DNA of 33,259 bases from an uncultured Prevotellaceae bacterium. Its GTDB lineage: Bacteria; Bacteroidota; Bacteroidia; Bacteroidales; Bacteroidaceae. The stretch spans positions 1-33,259 of the forward strand of contig CAMYYX010000002.1 of the NCBI GenBank assembly GCA_947303695.1. The letters run 5' to 3'. Positions within the stretch are counted from its first letter, which is position 1; every line of letters starts with the position of its first letter. Position numbers and translations under genes: made by a program. The notes beneath the pieces were generated by a model. It was not told the origin of the DNA and did no database searches. It saw nothing but the letters and a program-made list of their open reading frames with translations. Shown here piece by piece: positions 9,054-17,657 of the stretch.

Positions 9054-9092
9054 GAAGGCAATAAAATCGACAAAATTGAGTTAATATAGTCA

Positions 9093-10034
9093 ATGGGCAA
9101 AAAATTTTTGATCGTCCTAGCAGTACTTTCAGCCTCGGTTCAGGGAGTACGTGCTCAATGGGATGTGCAGTTTACCGACTTCACAACCCTGCGTTCGTAT
9201 TATAATCCAGCTGTGTCGGGAACGGACGGATTGCTGGATGTATCAATCGCCTATTCGTTGCAGATGGCAGGTTACGACGGAGCACCTAAAACGATGTATG
9301 CAGGTGCCCATATGCCTATCTATTTCTTCGGACCTCGTCATGGTGCAGGAATCAGTCTTTTCAGCGATGAAATCGGTATTTTCAAGACATCCAAGCTCTC
9401 TGCACAGTATTCATTCAACATGAAATTGGGCGAGAAAGGCAGAATAGCCGTAGGTGTTCAAGGTGGTATGCTGAACGAAAAGATCGAACCAGGTAACATG
9501 ATTCTGTCAGATGCCAACGACCCAGCATTCCCTACGTCGACCACAGAGGGAAAGCACTTTGATTTCGCAGCCGGAGTATATTATTACAGCCCTAAGATAT
9601 GGGCGGGTTTATCGTCCATGCACCTTGCTGCTCCAACCATCGAAATGGGCGAAAAATACGAAATTGAGCTCGCACGCACATATTATTTTATGGCTGGAGG
9701 CAATATTAAGCTAAAAAATACGTTATTATCATTACAACCTGCCGTGATGGTGCAGACAGATTTCCAGTCTTGGCGCGAAGATATCCAGTGTAAAGCGTTC
9801 TATGAATACGACGCAAAAACGTTCTTCGCAGGCGTAGGATACAGCCCTGGGATATCTGTGACGGCGATGATTGGTGGAAACTTCCACGGAGTTCAGTTGG
9901 GGTATTCCTATCAGATGTACACCCAAGGAGTGGGAGCCATTCATGGAACGCACGAGTTGGTGTTGAACTACAAAACCAATCTCGATCTGTTCAAAAAAGG
10001 CAAGAATCTGCATAAAAGTGCAAGATTTCTTTAG
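9093..10034 (+). CDS. porP: PorP/SprF family T9SS outer-membrane protein
   Basis: A protein of 313 residues with a signal peptide (about 1-21, ending VRAQ) and then WDVQFTDFTTLRSYYNPAVSGTD, the N-terminal signature of the PorP/SprF family. The rest is amphipathic beta-strand with many aromatic residues, as expected of an outer-membrane barrel. PorP is found next to porK-porN in Porphyromonas gingivalis and is required for T9SS function. SprF-type paralogues escort individual cargo. Its position immediately upstream of porK argues for the core PorP rather than a cargo-specific SprF. Confidence 0.9.
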   Translation: MGKKFLIVLAVLSASVQGVRAQWDVQFTDFTTLRSYYNPAVSGTDGLLDVSIAYSLQMAGYDGAPKTMYAGAHMPIYFFGPRHGAGISLFSDEIGIFKTSKLSAQYSFNMKLGEKGRIAVGVQGGMLNEKIEPGNMILSDANDPAFPTSTTEGKHFDFAAGVYYYSPKIWAGLSSMHLAAPTIEMGEKYEIELARTYYFMAGGNIKLKNTLLSLQPAVMVQTDFQSWREDIQCKAFYEYDAKTFFAGVGYSPGISVTAMIGGNFHGVQLGYSYQMYTQGVGAIHGTHELVLNYKTNLDLFKKGKNLHKSARFL

Positions 10035-10092
10035 TCTCGACAAAAAAATGTGCAGGCAAAACGAAGTTGGATATTATAAAAACTGAGAATAT

Positions 10093-11520
10093 ATGAAAAA
10101 AGGATTATTTGCAGTAGGCATTTTGGCGCTATTCATCACAGTCGTATCATGTATGAGTTCACGTGGCTCAGCTGAAGCGTCAGGTGGTGAAGTGACTGGT
10201 GTTGGTGGTTCTGCCATTTCCGAACCCGCCCCATATGGGATGGTATTGATTAAACGCGGTTCGCTGAAGATGGGTACAGACAATACCGACAGCTTGTGGG
10301 GCAAGAAGATGCCAGAGAGAGAGATTTCTGTAGATGCGTTCTGGATGGACGAGACAGAAGTGACCAACTCCAAGTATCGTCAGTTCGTACTTTGGGTACG
10401 TGATTCCATTCTCCGTGAACGATTGGCTGATGCTGGTTATGAAGAATACAGGATTGAAGAGGACAAGAACGGTGACCCTGTTCCTCCACATCTGAACTGG
10501 TCGAAATCACTGCCTTGGCGTAACCCAGACGAGGATGAGGAACGTATCCTGGAAAGTGTGTACACCTATCATCCGTTCGACGGAACGAAGATGTTGGATG
10601 CCAGCCAAATGAACTATCGTTATGAGACGTTCGACTATGCGTTGGCTGCACAGCGTAAATATCGTCTGAACCCAGAAGAACGTAATCTGAACACAGATAT
10701 CAAAGTAGATCCGAACGAACAGGTGATAATTTCGAAAGACACCGCCTATATCGACGATGAAGGACGTATCGTTCGTCAGACGCTGACCCGTCCATTGTCG
10801 AGCATGTGGGACTTTGTCAATACATACATTATTAATATTTATCCTGATACCACTTGTTGGGTGAACGATTTCCAGAATGCTGAAAACGAGATTTACATGC
10901 GTCTCTACTTCAGCCATCCTAACTACAACGAATACCCGGTGGTTGGTGTCAACTGGGAACAGGCTAACGCCTATTGCAACTGGCGTACTGACTTCCTGAT
11001 GAAGGGATTGGGCGGAAATGCCAAATTCATTCAGCGCTATCGTCTCCCGACTGAGGCTGAGTGGGAGTTTGCCGCTCGTGGAAAAGAGGGCAATGAACTG
11101 CCATGGGAGAACAACGATGTGAAGAGCGATAACGGTTGCTACTATGCGAACTTCAAACCTGACAGAGGTAACTACACGATGGATGGTAACATCATCACAT
11201 CGAAAGTCGGCATCTACTCAGCCAATTCCAACGGATTGTATGATATGGCAGGAAATGTGGCAGAATGGACATCGACTGTCTATACAGAAGCAGGTGTGCT
11301 GTCGATGAGCGACCTCAACCCAACCCTTAAGTACAACGCAGCCCTCGAAGACCCGTACGCATTGAAGAAGAAATCGGTACGTGGTGGTTCTTGGAAAGAC
11401 CCAGAGAGCTTTATCAAGTCGGCTTGGCGTACATCAGAGTTCCAGAACGTAGGACGTTCGTTCGTTGGTTTCCGATGTGTACGAACCCAGGTTGGAACGG
11501 CATCAAAGCAGAAAAAATAA
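10093..11520 (+). CDS. porK: T9SS ring lipoprotein PorK/GldK
   Basis: A protein of 475 residues with a lipoprotein signal peptide (lipobox VVSC, lipid-bearing Cys 20). A formylglycine-generating-enzyme (sulfatase-modifying factor) fold follows, seen in the PYGMVLIKRGSLKMG start, the VGVNWEQANAYCNWR and RLPTEAEWEFAARG blocks, and the SFVGFRCVRT end. In GldK/PorK this fold is structural, not enzymatic: with PorN it forms the periplasmic ring under the outer membrane. An insertion of about 150 residues between the first FGE blocks and the YPVVGVNWEQ block is usual for the family. It lies between porP and porL with short gaps, consistent with one operon. Confidence 0.93.
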   Translation: MKKGLFAVGILALFITVVSCMSSRGSAEASGGEVTGVGGSAISEPAPYGMVLIKRGSLKMGTDNTDSLWGKKMPEREISVDAFWMDETEVTNSKYRQFVLWVRDSILRERLADAGYEEYRIEEDKNGDPVPPHLNWSKSLPWRNPDEDEERILESVYTYHPFDGTKMLDASQMNYRYETFDYALAAQRKYRLNPEERNLNTDIKVDPNEQVIISKDTAYIDDEGRIVRQTLTRPLSSMWDFVNTYIINIYPDTTCWVNDFQNAENEIYMRLYFSHPNYNEYPVVGVNWEQANAYCNWRTDFLMKGLGGNAKFIQRYRLPTEAEWEFAARGKEGNELPWENNDVKSDNGCYYANFKPDRGNYTMDGNIITSKVGIYSANSNGLYDMAGNVAEWTSTVYTEAGVLSMSDLNPTLKYNAALEDPYALKKKSVRGGSWKDPESFIKSAWRTSEFQNVGRSFVGFRCVRTQVGTASKQKK

Positions 11521-11559
11521 AGGTGAAAACGAATCATCAAACATAAAACAGATAGGAAA

Positions 11560-12309
11560 ATGGCAAGAAATAATATCATAGCAAAATTGCAACGTTGGAT
11601 GGATAGCAAACCGGGTCAGATGTTTCTGAACTATGCTTATAGTTGGGGTGCTTCTATCGTAATTCTCGGAGCGTTGTTCAAGATTACACATATCGCTGGA
11701 GCTGACTTCATGTTGTTCCTTGGTATGGGAACCGAGGTGATTGTGTTCTTCCTCGCTGGTTTCGAACGTCCTTATGACGTCGAGCCTAAAAAGGAAGAAG
11801 TTGAAACCAGTGGAGAACCTGCTGGAGTACAGGTGAGCGGTGGCGGAACGGTCATCATAAACGGTGGTATTCCATCCCAGCCTCTTGCTGTAGAAGGTGT
11901 TCAACCAGAAGGTCCTACAGAACCAATTGACGCAGCTCAGCTTGCTGGCGCTATTGCTGCATCACCTATCATGTCGCCTCAGTTTGCTGGTATGTGTCCA
12001 GAGATGCAAGAAGCTACTCAGACCTATGTGGATCAGTTGAACGAATTGACAGATATCCTGAAGAAGGTGGCAGAACAATCTGCCCGACTCACTCGCGACT
12101 CAGAAGAGATGGAGAACATGAACCGTACGCTTACTGGTATCAACCGTTTCTACGAGATGCAGTTGCGTAGTGTGAGCGCTCAGAGTGCAACGATTGATGA
12201 TGTCAACGAACAGACAAAGCGTCTGGCCAGTCAACTCGAAGAACTCAATCAGGTATATGCCCGTATGGTTGAGGCTCTGAAAGTGAATATGACAGTCAAA
12301 GGTGAATAA
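11560..12309 (+). CDS. porL: T9SS motor inner-membrane protein PorL/GldL
   Basis: A protein of 249 residues with two transmembrane helices close to the N-terminus (about 22-40 and 45-67), followed by a cytoplasmic part with a helical, coiled-coil-prone C-terminus (about 155-245). Glu59 lies within the second helix, where GldL carries the membrane-embedded glutamate needed for proton-driven motor action. GldL forms a pentamer around two GldM chains and converts proton flow into rotation. The region between about 85 and 150 is Pro/Gly/Ala-rich and probably a flexible linker. It sits 39 bp after porK and 31 bp before porM. Confidence 0.93.
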   Translation: MARNNIIAKLQRWMDSKPGQMFLNYAYSWGASIVILGALFKITHIAGADFMLFLGMGTEVIVFFLAGFERPYDVEPKKEEVETSGEPAGVQVSGGGTVIINGGIPSQPLAVEGVQPEGPTEPIDAAQLAGAIAASPIMSPQFAGMCPEMQEATQTYVDQLNELTDILKKVAEQSARLTRDSEEMENMNRTLTGINRFYEMQLRSVSAQSATIDDVNEQTKRLASQLEELNQVYARMVEALKVNMTVKGE

Positions 12310-12340
12310 AAAGTCAATTGTCAAATAGAGAAGAAATAAG

Positions 12341-13909
12341 ATGGCAATAAAGAAAAGAAAACTGTCGCCACGTCAGAAGATGATCAACCTGATGTACCTC
12401 GTGCTGATGGCCATGCTTGCCTTGAACGTCAGCTCGGATGTGCTCAATGGTTTCTCATTGGTGGATGAAGGACTCAACCGCTCCAAGGAGAATGAATCAT
12501 CCCAAAACGAAGCAATCTATAAGACTCTTGATGAAGCGATGGAGCAGAATCCTGAGAAAGTGAAAGAGTGGTATAACAAAGCGCAGAATGTGCGCCAGAT
12601 GTCCGACTCGCTCTATTCGCTGGCTGAGGAACTGAAATGGGAGATTGTGCGTGAGGCTGATGGAAAGGATGGCGATATCCATAATATAAATAATAAGGAG
12701 AACCTTGAGGCTGCTACCCATGTGATGCTGGCTCCTAGCATCGGACGTGGAGGCGAACTCCTCAAGGCAATCAACCACTATCGTGAGTCTATCACCAAAA
12801 TGGTGAATGATGATAAGATGCGTCAGATTATCACTGATAACCTATCGACGAATGTACCAAAGAAAGCAAAGGTGCTGGGTAAGAACTGGCAGGAATACAT
12901 GTTCGAGAACACTCCGGTCATTGCTGCTGTTACCTTGCTTTCGAAGTTGCAGAACGACGTTCGTAGTGCTGAAGGTGAATTGCTCCATCAGCTAGTAGCA
13001 AATATCGACATTAAGGACGTGCGTGTGAACGAAATCAGCGCATTCGTCATCCCGAGTTCACAAACAGTGGTTCAAGGCGGTCGATTCTCTGCTGATATCA
13101 TTATGGCAGCTGTCGACACCACAGCTCGTCCGGAAATCTACATCGGTAATACCTTGCTGAAGTCGAGCAACGGACACTATGAGACCATCTGCAACTCGAC
13201 TGGTGACTTCACCCTGAGAGGTTATCTGATCATGCGTAACGGTAACGGAGAGGAAATCCGTCGTGATTTTGCTCAGCCTTACACCGTAGTCGAACCAGCA
13301 GCAACGGTATCAGCTACCATGATGAATATCCTGTATGCGGGTTATCAGAACCCTGTCAGTGTGAGTGTGCCTGGAGTTCCCAAGAACAAAGTGAACGCCA
13401 CAATGAGTGGTGGTACCCTCACCAAGAAAGGCGAAGGAGAATACATCGCAACCCCATCGAAGGTTGGTGAAGATGTCGTTATTACCGTTACAGCTGACAA
13501 TCAAGGACGTTCACAGGAAATGGGTAAGTTCACCTTCCATGTACGTCAGTTACCTGATCCAGCTGCCTATATTGCCTATTCTGATGACAAAGGAAATACG
13601 ATGCGATACAAAGGTGGTCAGCCATTTGGAAAGGCAACTCTGCTCAACACAACAGGTATCAGTGCTGCTATCGACAATGGTATGCTTGATATCCAGTTCC
13701 GAGTAGTAGGTTTCGAAACCACGTTCTTCGACAATATGGGTAACGTAATCCCAGAGATATCGAAATCGGCCAATTTCACCGATCGACAACGTGATATGAT
13801 TCGACGAATCAGTCGAGGAAAACGATTCTATATATCAAGAGTACATGCCATCGGACCTGACGGCATCGAACGTACCCTCCCAAGTTCTATGGAAGTAATC
13901 ATTAATTAG
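12341..13909 (+). CDS. porM: T9SS motor periplasmic shaft protein PorM/GldM
   Basis: A protein of 522 residues. The N-terminus is basic (MAIKKRKLSPRQKMINLMYL) and leads into a single membrane helix (about 14-31). A helical domain (about 35-220) and several beta domains with Ig-like strands follow. GldM dimers pass through the GldL pentamer and span the periplasm to the PorK/PorN ring. The length matches the family, about 510-520 residues. The upstream gap is 31 bp and the gap to porN is 12 bp. Confidence 0.94.
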   Translation: MAIKKRKLSPRQKMINLMYLVLMAMLALNVSSDVLNGFSLVDEGLNRSKENESSQNEAIYKTLDEAMEQNPEKVKEWYNKAQNVRQMSDSLYSLAEELKWEIVREADGKDGDIHNINNKENLEAATHVMLAPSIGRGGELLKAINHYRESITKMVNDDKMRQIITDNLSTNVPKKAKVLGKNWQEYMFENTPVIAAVTLLSKLQNDVRSAEGELLHQLVANIDIKDVRVNEISAFVIPSSQTVVQGGRFSADIIMAAVDTTARPEIYIGNTLLKSSNGHYETICNSTGDFTLRGYLIMRNGNGEEIRRDFAQPYTVVEPAATVSATMMNILYAGYQNPVSVSVPGVPKNKVNATMSGGTLTKKGEGEYIATPSKVGEDVVITVTADNQGRSQEMGKFTFHVRQLPDPAAYIAYSDDKGNTMRYKGGQPFGKATLLNTTGISAAIDNGMLDIQFRVVGFETTFFDNMGNVIPEISKSANFTDRQRDMIRRISRGKRFYISRVHAIGPDGIERTLPSSMEVIIN

Positions 13910-13921
13910 CAAAACCAGCAT

Positions 13922-15175
13922 ATGAAGAGAATCATCATCGTAATATTAGGTATATGCTCCACACTCAGCATGAGTGCGCAACCTGCCAACAGCAGAGTGA
14001 CGCAGAGTAACACCAACACAACGAGGCCAACGACAACAGCTGCACCAACTACGCCAGCTACAACGGCACGCCCAACTAAAACGGCGCGGCCAACTACGAC
14101 TCCGGCCCAACCTTCAGGTGTGACACGTCAGACAACCACTAGAAATACACAGGCTGCAAAACCATCTGTCAGCCGTGCAAGTATCATGTTCCCAACAGCT
14201 GTCGAAGTGCCTGTAGATGTAGCATGGCGTCGTGACATCTATCGTGAGCTTGACCTCACCAAAGATGCCAACGCACCATTATACTACCCAGTAGAACCTC
14301 AGGAAGGACGTGTGAATCTGTTCACCCTGTTGTTCCAGCTGCTCAATACGGGCAAGATTCCTGCATATACGTATGACCCTAGTGGTCTTGAGAACTTCAA
14401 TACGTCCAATCGTATGCATTTCAAGGATATGCTCGAACGCTATGAGATTCCATACGAAGTGAATGGCAATAGCATCAAGGTAAATCCCGTTGATGTCCCT
14501 TCTAACGAAGTACTCAGCTATTTCGTCAAGGAGAGCAGCTACTATGACCAGCATACTGCTACTTATCATAGTCGCGTCGTAGCTCTCTGCCCTGTGATGC
14601 ATCGTTCAGGTAGTTTCGTCGATTTCAACTCACCAAGTATGAGTGCAGACGTACAGAAGTCTCCGCTCTTCTGGGTGAAGATGGAAGATATCGAATCCTA
14701 CCTCAGCCAGAACATGGTGATGACCAGTAATTACAACAATGCAGCTACAATGTCAATGGCCGACTTCTTTGATACGAACAAATATAAGGGTACCATCTAT
14801 ATGACCACTAATATGCAGGGTAAGTCGCTTGCACAGATGGTTGGAGATTCATTCCAGATGGATTTCGATTCTGATTCTGTTATGTATGATACTGAGGTAG
14901 CCTCTAAGAATGCACTTCAGCGTGAACAGAACCGTATTGAGAAAGAGATTTCTGACTTTGAGAAGCATATCTGGGCAGCACCAGTTGACTCTGCAGCCCT
15001 CGCTCGTCAAGACTCTATAGCAGCAGCTGAAGCAACGTCGAAGAAAGCCAAAAAGGCTAGTACACGTTCTACAGCTCGCCAGACAACTACGAAGGCAGAG
15101 AAGACCAAGAAAGAAAAGGCTCCTAGTTCAAGCGGTAGCGCTCCACGCGTGTCTGTTCGCCGTGAACGCCACTGA
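13922..15175 (+). CDS. porN: T9SS periplasmic ring protein PorN/GldN with a Thr/Pro-rich insert and a Lys-rich tail
   Basis: A protein of 417 residues with a signal peptide (about 1-20, ending MSAQ). Residues 21-85 are a low-complexity Thr/Pro/Ala/Arg segment. The GldN core follows (VAWRRDIYRELDLTKDANAPLYYP, then LFTLLFQLLNTGKIPAY). From about residue 365 the chain is Lys/Ser/Thr-rich and ends RRERH. PorN partners PorK in the outer-membrane-associated ring and contacts PorM. The core is normal in length, while the two low-complexity ends make the protein longer than the roughly 340-360 residues usual for GldN/PorN. It is the last gene of the por run and is followed by a hairpin terminator. 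Confidence 0.92.
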   Translation: MKRIIIVILGICSTLSMSAQPANSRVTQSNTNTTRPTTTAAPTTPATTARPTKTARPTTTPAQPSGVTRQTTTRNTQAAKPSVSRASIMFPTAVEVPVDVAWRRDIYRELDLTKDANAPLYYPVEPQEGRVNLFTLLFQLLNTGKIPAYTYDPSGLENFNTSNRMHFKDMLERYEIPYEVNGNSIKVNPVDVPSNEVLSYFVKESSYYDQHTATYHSRVVALCPVMHRSGSFVDFNSPSMSADVQKSPLFWVKMEDIESYLSQNMVMTSNYNNAATMSMADFFDTNKYKGTIYMTTNMQGKSLAQMVGDSFQMDFDSDSVMYDTEVASKNALQREQNRIEKEISDFEKHIWAAPVDSAALARQDSIAAAEATSKKAKKASTRSTARQTTTKAEKTKKEKAPSSSGSAPRVSVRRERH

Positions 15176-15222
15176 TAAGATGATACGTGTCATCAACTGG
15201 CCGTTATCATTCTAACCATCAT

Positions 15223-15266
15223 AAGTTCCTTTCCATTCGCTAATCAGCGAAAGGGAAGGAACTTTT
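15223..15266 (+). terminator. Hairpin terminator after the por operon
   Basis: AAGTTCCTTTCC at 15223-15234 pairs with GGGAAGGAACTT at 15253-15264 (one mismatch). An inner TTCGC/GCGAA pair (15236-15240 with 15247-15251) lengthens the stem. A TTTT run closes it. The 226-bp gap between porN and fumarase otherwise holds only the fumarase promoter. Confidence 0.8.
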
Positions 15267-15338
15267 AAATCATTAAGCTATTTATTACCTGATTTTTCTG
15301 CAATCTTCATGGGAAATGCTTACTTTTCTGCCTGATTA

Positions 15339-15370
15339 TTTGGCACATTCCACGATTTATCGTACTTTTG
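15339..15370 (+). promoter_or_regulatory. Full-consensus Bacteroidota promoter for fumarase
   Basis: TTTG at 15339-15342, a spacer of 20 bp and TACTTTTG at 15363-15370 give an exact match to TTTG-N19-21-TAnnTTTG. Transcription should start near 15377, about 25 nt before the ATG at 15402. This is the clearest promoter in the window. Confidence 0.8.
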
Positions 15371-15401
15371 TGGTTGGAAATTAATATAAACAGATATAGA
15401 T

Positions 15402-17054
15402 ATGGCAACTATTCCAGATTTTAAGTATGCCCCAATGTTTCAGATGGGTAAGGACGATACGGAGTACCGTCTGCTGACGAAAGAAGGGGTGACAGTGAGT
15501 GAATTCGAAGGTCACGAAATCGTGAAGGTATCCAAGGAAGCACTTACGTTGCTGGCTCAGCAGGCTTTCCATGATGTAGAGTTCATGCTTCGTCGTGAGC
15601 ACAACGAGCAAGTAGCAAAGATATTGAAAGACCCTGAAGCATCGGAGAATGACAAGTATGTGGCTCTCCAGTTCCTTCGTAATGCAGAAACAGCATGTAA
15701 AGGTGTGCTGCCCTTCTGTCAAGATACAGGTACAGCCATCATCCATGGTGAGAAAGGTCAGCAGGTATGGACTGGATTCGAGGACGAAGAGGCTTTGAGC
15801 CTTGGTGTGTTCAACACTTATACACAGGATAACCTGCGTTATTCGCAAAATGCTCCTTTGAATATGTACGATGAGGTGAACACCAAATGTAATCTCCCAG
15901 CACAGATTGATATCGAGGCTGTAGAAGGTGCCGAATACCGATTCGTGATGGTAGCCAAAGGTGGTGGTTCGGCCAATAAGACCTACTTCTACCCAATGAC
16001 CAAAGCAACCATTCAGAACGAAGGTACATTGCTGCCATTCCTGGTAGAGGAGATGAAGCATCTGGGTACAGCCGCTTGTCCACCATATCATATCGCTTTC
16101 GTTATCGGTGGTACATCAGCAGAGAAAAACCTGTTGACTGTGAAATTGGCTTCAATCAAGTATTACGACAACCTGCCAACCACAGGTGATGAGACAGGAC
16201 GTGCATTCCGCGATGTAGATTTGGAACAGAAACTGCTGAAGGAAGCATTTAAGATTGGATTGGGTGCTCAGTTTGGAGGAAAGTATCTTGCTCATGATAT
16301 TCGTGTCATTCGTCTGCCTCGTCATGGAGCCAGCTGTCCAATCGGTATGGGAGTAAGCTGTAGTGCTGACCGCAATATCAAGGCAAAGATTAACAAGGAT
16401 GGTATCTGGTTGGAGAAGATGGACGACAATCCAAGCGAACTGATTCCAGAAGAATATCGTAAGCCAGGTGAAGGCGCCAAGGGTATTGAGATTGACCTTG
16501 ATAAAGGTATCGATGCTGTACGTGCAGAACTGACTAAGTATCCTGTATCGACTCGTGTAAACCTCAAGGGAACCATCATCGTAGCTCGTGATATCGCTCA
16601 TGCCAAACTGAAAGCTCGTCTGGATGCAGGCGAAGGTATGCCTCAGTATTTCAAGGACTATCCTGTGCTTTATGCAGGACCTGCCAAGACACCAGAAGGC
16701 TATCCTTGTGGATCGATGGGCCCAACCACAGCCAACCGTATGGATCCATACGTAGACGAGTTCCAGGCAAACGGCGCATCGCTCGTGATGATAGCAAAGG
16801 GCAACCGTACACAGCAAGTGACAGATGCCTGCAAGAAGCATGGTGGCTTCTATCTTGGAACTATCGGAGGTGTGGCTGCCGTACTCTCACAAAGCAGTAT
16901 CAAGAGCATCGAGTGTGTAGAATATCCAGAACTTGGTATGGAAGCCATTTGGAAAATCAAGGTAGAGGACTTCCCTGCTTTCATCCTTGTGGATGATAAG
17001 GGTAACGACTTCTTCAAGCAACTCAAGCCTTGTACTGGTTGCACCATCATGTAA
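15402..17054 (+). CDS. Class I fumarate hydratase, [4Fe-4S]
   Basis: A protein of 550 residues that interconverts fumarate and L-malate. In Prevotella-like anaerobes this serves the reductive (oxaloacetate to succinate) branch. It belongs to the oxygen-sensitive class I iron-sulfur type, with the alpha and beta parts in one chain. The three cluster ligands can be placed at Cys106 (PFCQDTGT), Cys225 (AACPPYH) and Cys319 (MGVSCSADR). Their spacing of 119 and 94 residues equals that of the structurally known Leishmania class I enzyme. The beta-part motif GPTTANRMD is present near the C-terminus, and the chain ends CTGCTIM. It is strongly promoted from 15339-15370 and may read on into frr and rsgA. 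Confidence 0.95.
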   Translation: MATIPDFKYAPMFQMGKDDTEYRLLTKEGVTVSEFEGHEIVKVSKEALTLLAQQAFHDVEFMLRREHNEQVAKILKDPEASENDKYVALQFLRNAETACKGVLPFCQDTGTAIIHGEKGQQVWTGFEDEEALSLGVFNTYTQDNLRYSQNAPLNMYDEVNTKCNLPAQIDIEAVEGAEYRFVMVAKGGGSANKTYFYPMTKATIQNEGTLLPFLVEEMKHLGTAACPPYHIAFVIGGTSAEKNLLTVKLASIKYYDNLPTTGDETGRAFRDVDLEQKLLKEAFKIGLGAQFGGKYLAHDIRVIRLPRHGASCPIGMGVSCSADRNIKAKINKDGIWLEKMDDNPSELIPEEYRKPGEGAKGIEIDLDKGIDAVRAELTKYPVSTRVNLKGTIIVARDIAHAKLKARLDAGEGMPQYFKDYPVLYAGPAKTPEGYPCGSMGPTTANRMDPYVDEFQANGASLVMIAKGNRTQQVTDACKKHGGFYLGTIGGVAAVLSQSSIKSIECVEYPELGMEAIWKIKVEDFPAFILVDDKGNDFFKQLKPCTGCTIM

Positions 17055-17093
17055 TGTAAAACCTAAACCGTAATCAAATCATAAAGAATAGAA

Positions 17094-17654
17094 ATGGAAG
17101 ACGTAAAACAGTACCTCAATGCTGCTGAAGAAGATATGGAGATGGCAGCCATGAACCTTGAGGAGAAATTAAGCCGCATCCGTGCAGGACGTGCTAATGT
17201 GCATATCCTCGACGGAATCCGCGTAGACTCTTATGGAGCTATGATGCCCCTGAGTAATGTTGCTACCCTTACCACACCAGACGCACGTTCTATCATCATC
17301 AAACCTTGGGATAAGAACATGCTGAAGGTGATTGAGAAGGCCATCATCGACTCATCGGTAGGTATCATGCCAGAGAACAACGGTGAACAGTTGAGACTGG
17401 GTATTCCTGTGTTGACAGAGGAACGCCGTAAAGAATTGTCGAAGCAATGTGCGAAAGAAGCAGAATCAGCAAAGGTGAGTGTAAGAAATTCACGCCGTAA
17501 CGCCATTGAGAAGCTAAAGAAGAGTGTGAAGGATGGTGTGCCTGAGGATGTAGAGAAGGATGCGGAAGAAGAGTGTCAGAAGCTTCATGATAAGTATATC
17601 AAGAAGATTGACGCTATGCTCGACGAGAAGAACAAGGAAATCATGACCGTGTAA
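17094..17654 (+). CDS. frr: Ribosome recycling factor
   Basis: A protein of 186 residues, the normal length. With EF-G it splits the post-termination ribosome. The RRF signature is visible: LSRIRAGRANVHILDGIRVD near the N-terminus, then MLKVIEKAI, LRLGIPVLTEERR, and the charged C-terminal helices with VRNSRRNAIEKLKK. It lies 39 bp after the fumarase gene and only 3 nt before rsgA, so frr and rsgA are very likely translated from one message. Both act on the ribosome. Confidence 0.97.
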   Translation: MEDVKQYLNAAEEDMEMAAMNLEEKLSRIRAGRANVHILDGIRVDSYGAMMPLSNVATLTTPDARSIIIKPWDKNMLKVIEKAIIDSSVGIMPENNGEQLRLGIPVLTEERRKELSKQCAKEAESAKVSVRNSRRNAIEKLKKSVKDGVPEDVEKDAEEECQKLHDKYIKKIDAMLDEKNKEIMTV

Positions 17655-17657
17655 AAG

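Noticed and set aside
15176..15401. A tRNA or small RNA in the 226-bp gap between porN and fumarase
   Set aside because: Only the terminator hairpin and the fumarase promoter can be seen. There is no cloverleaf or T-loop sequence.
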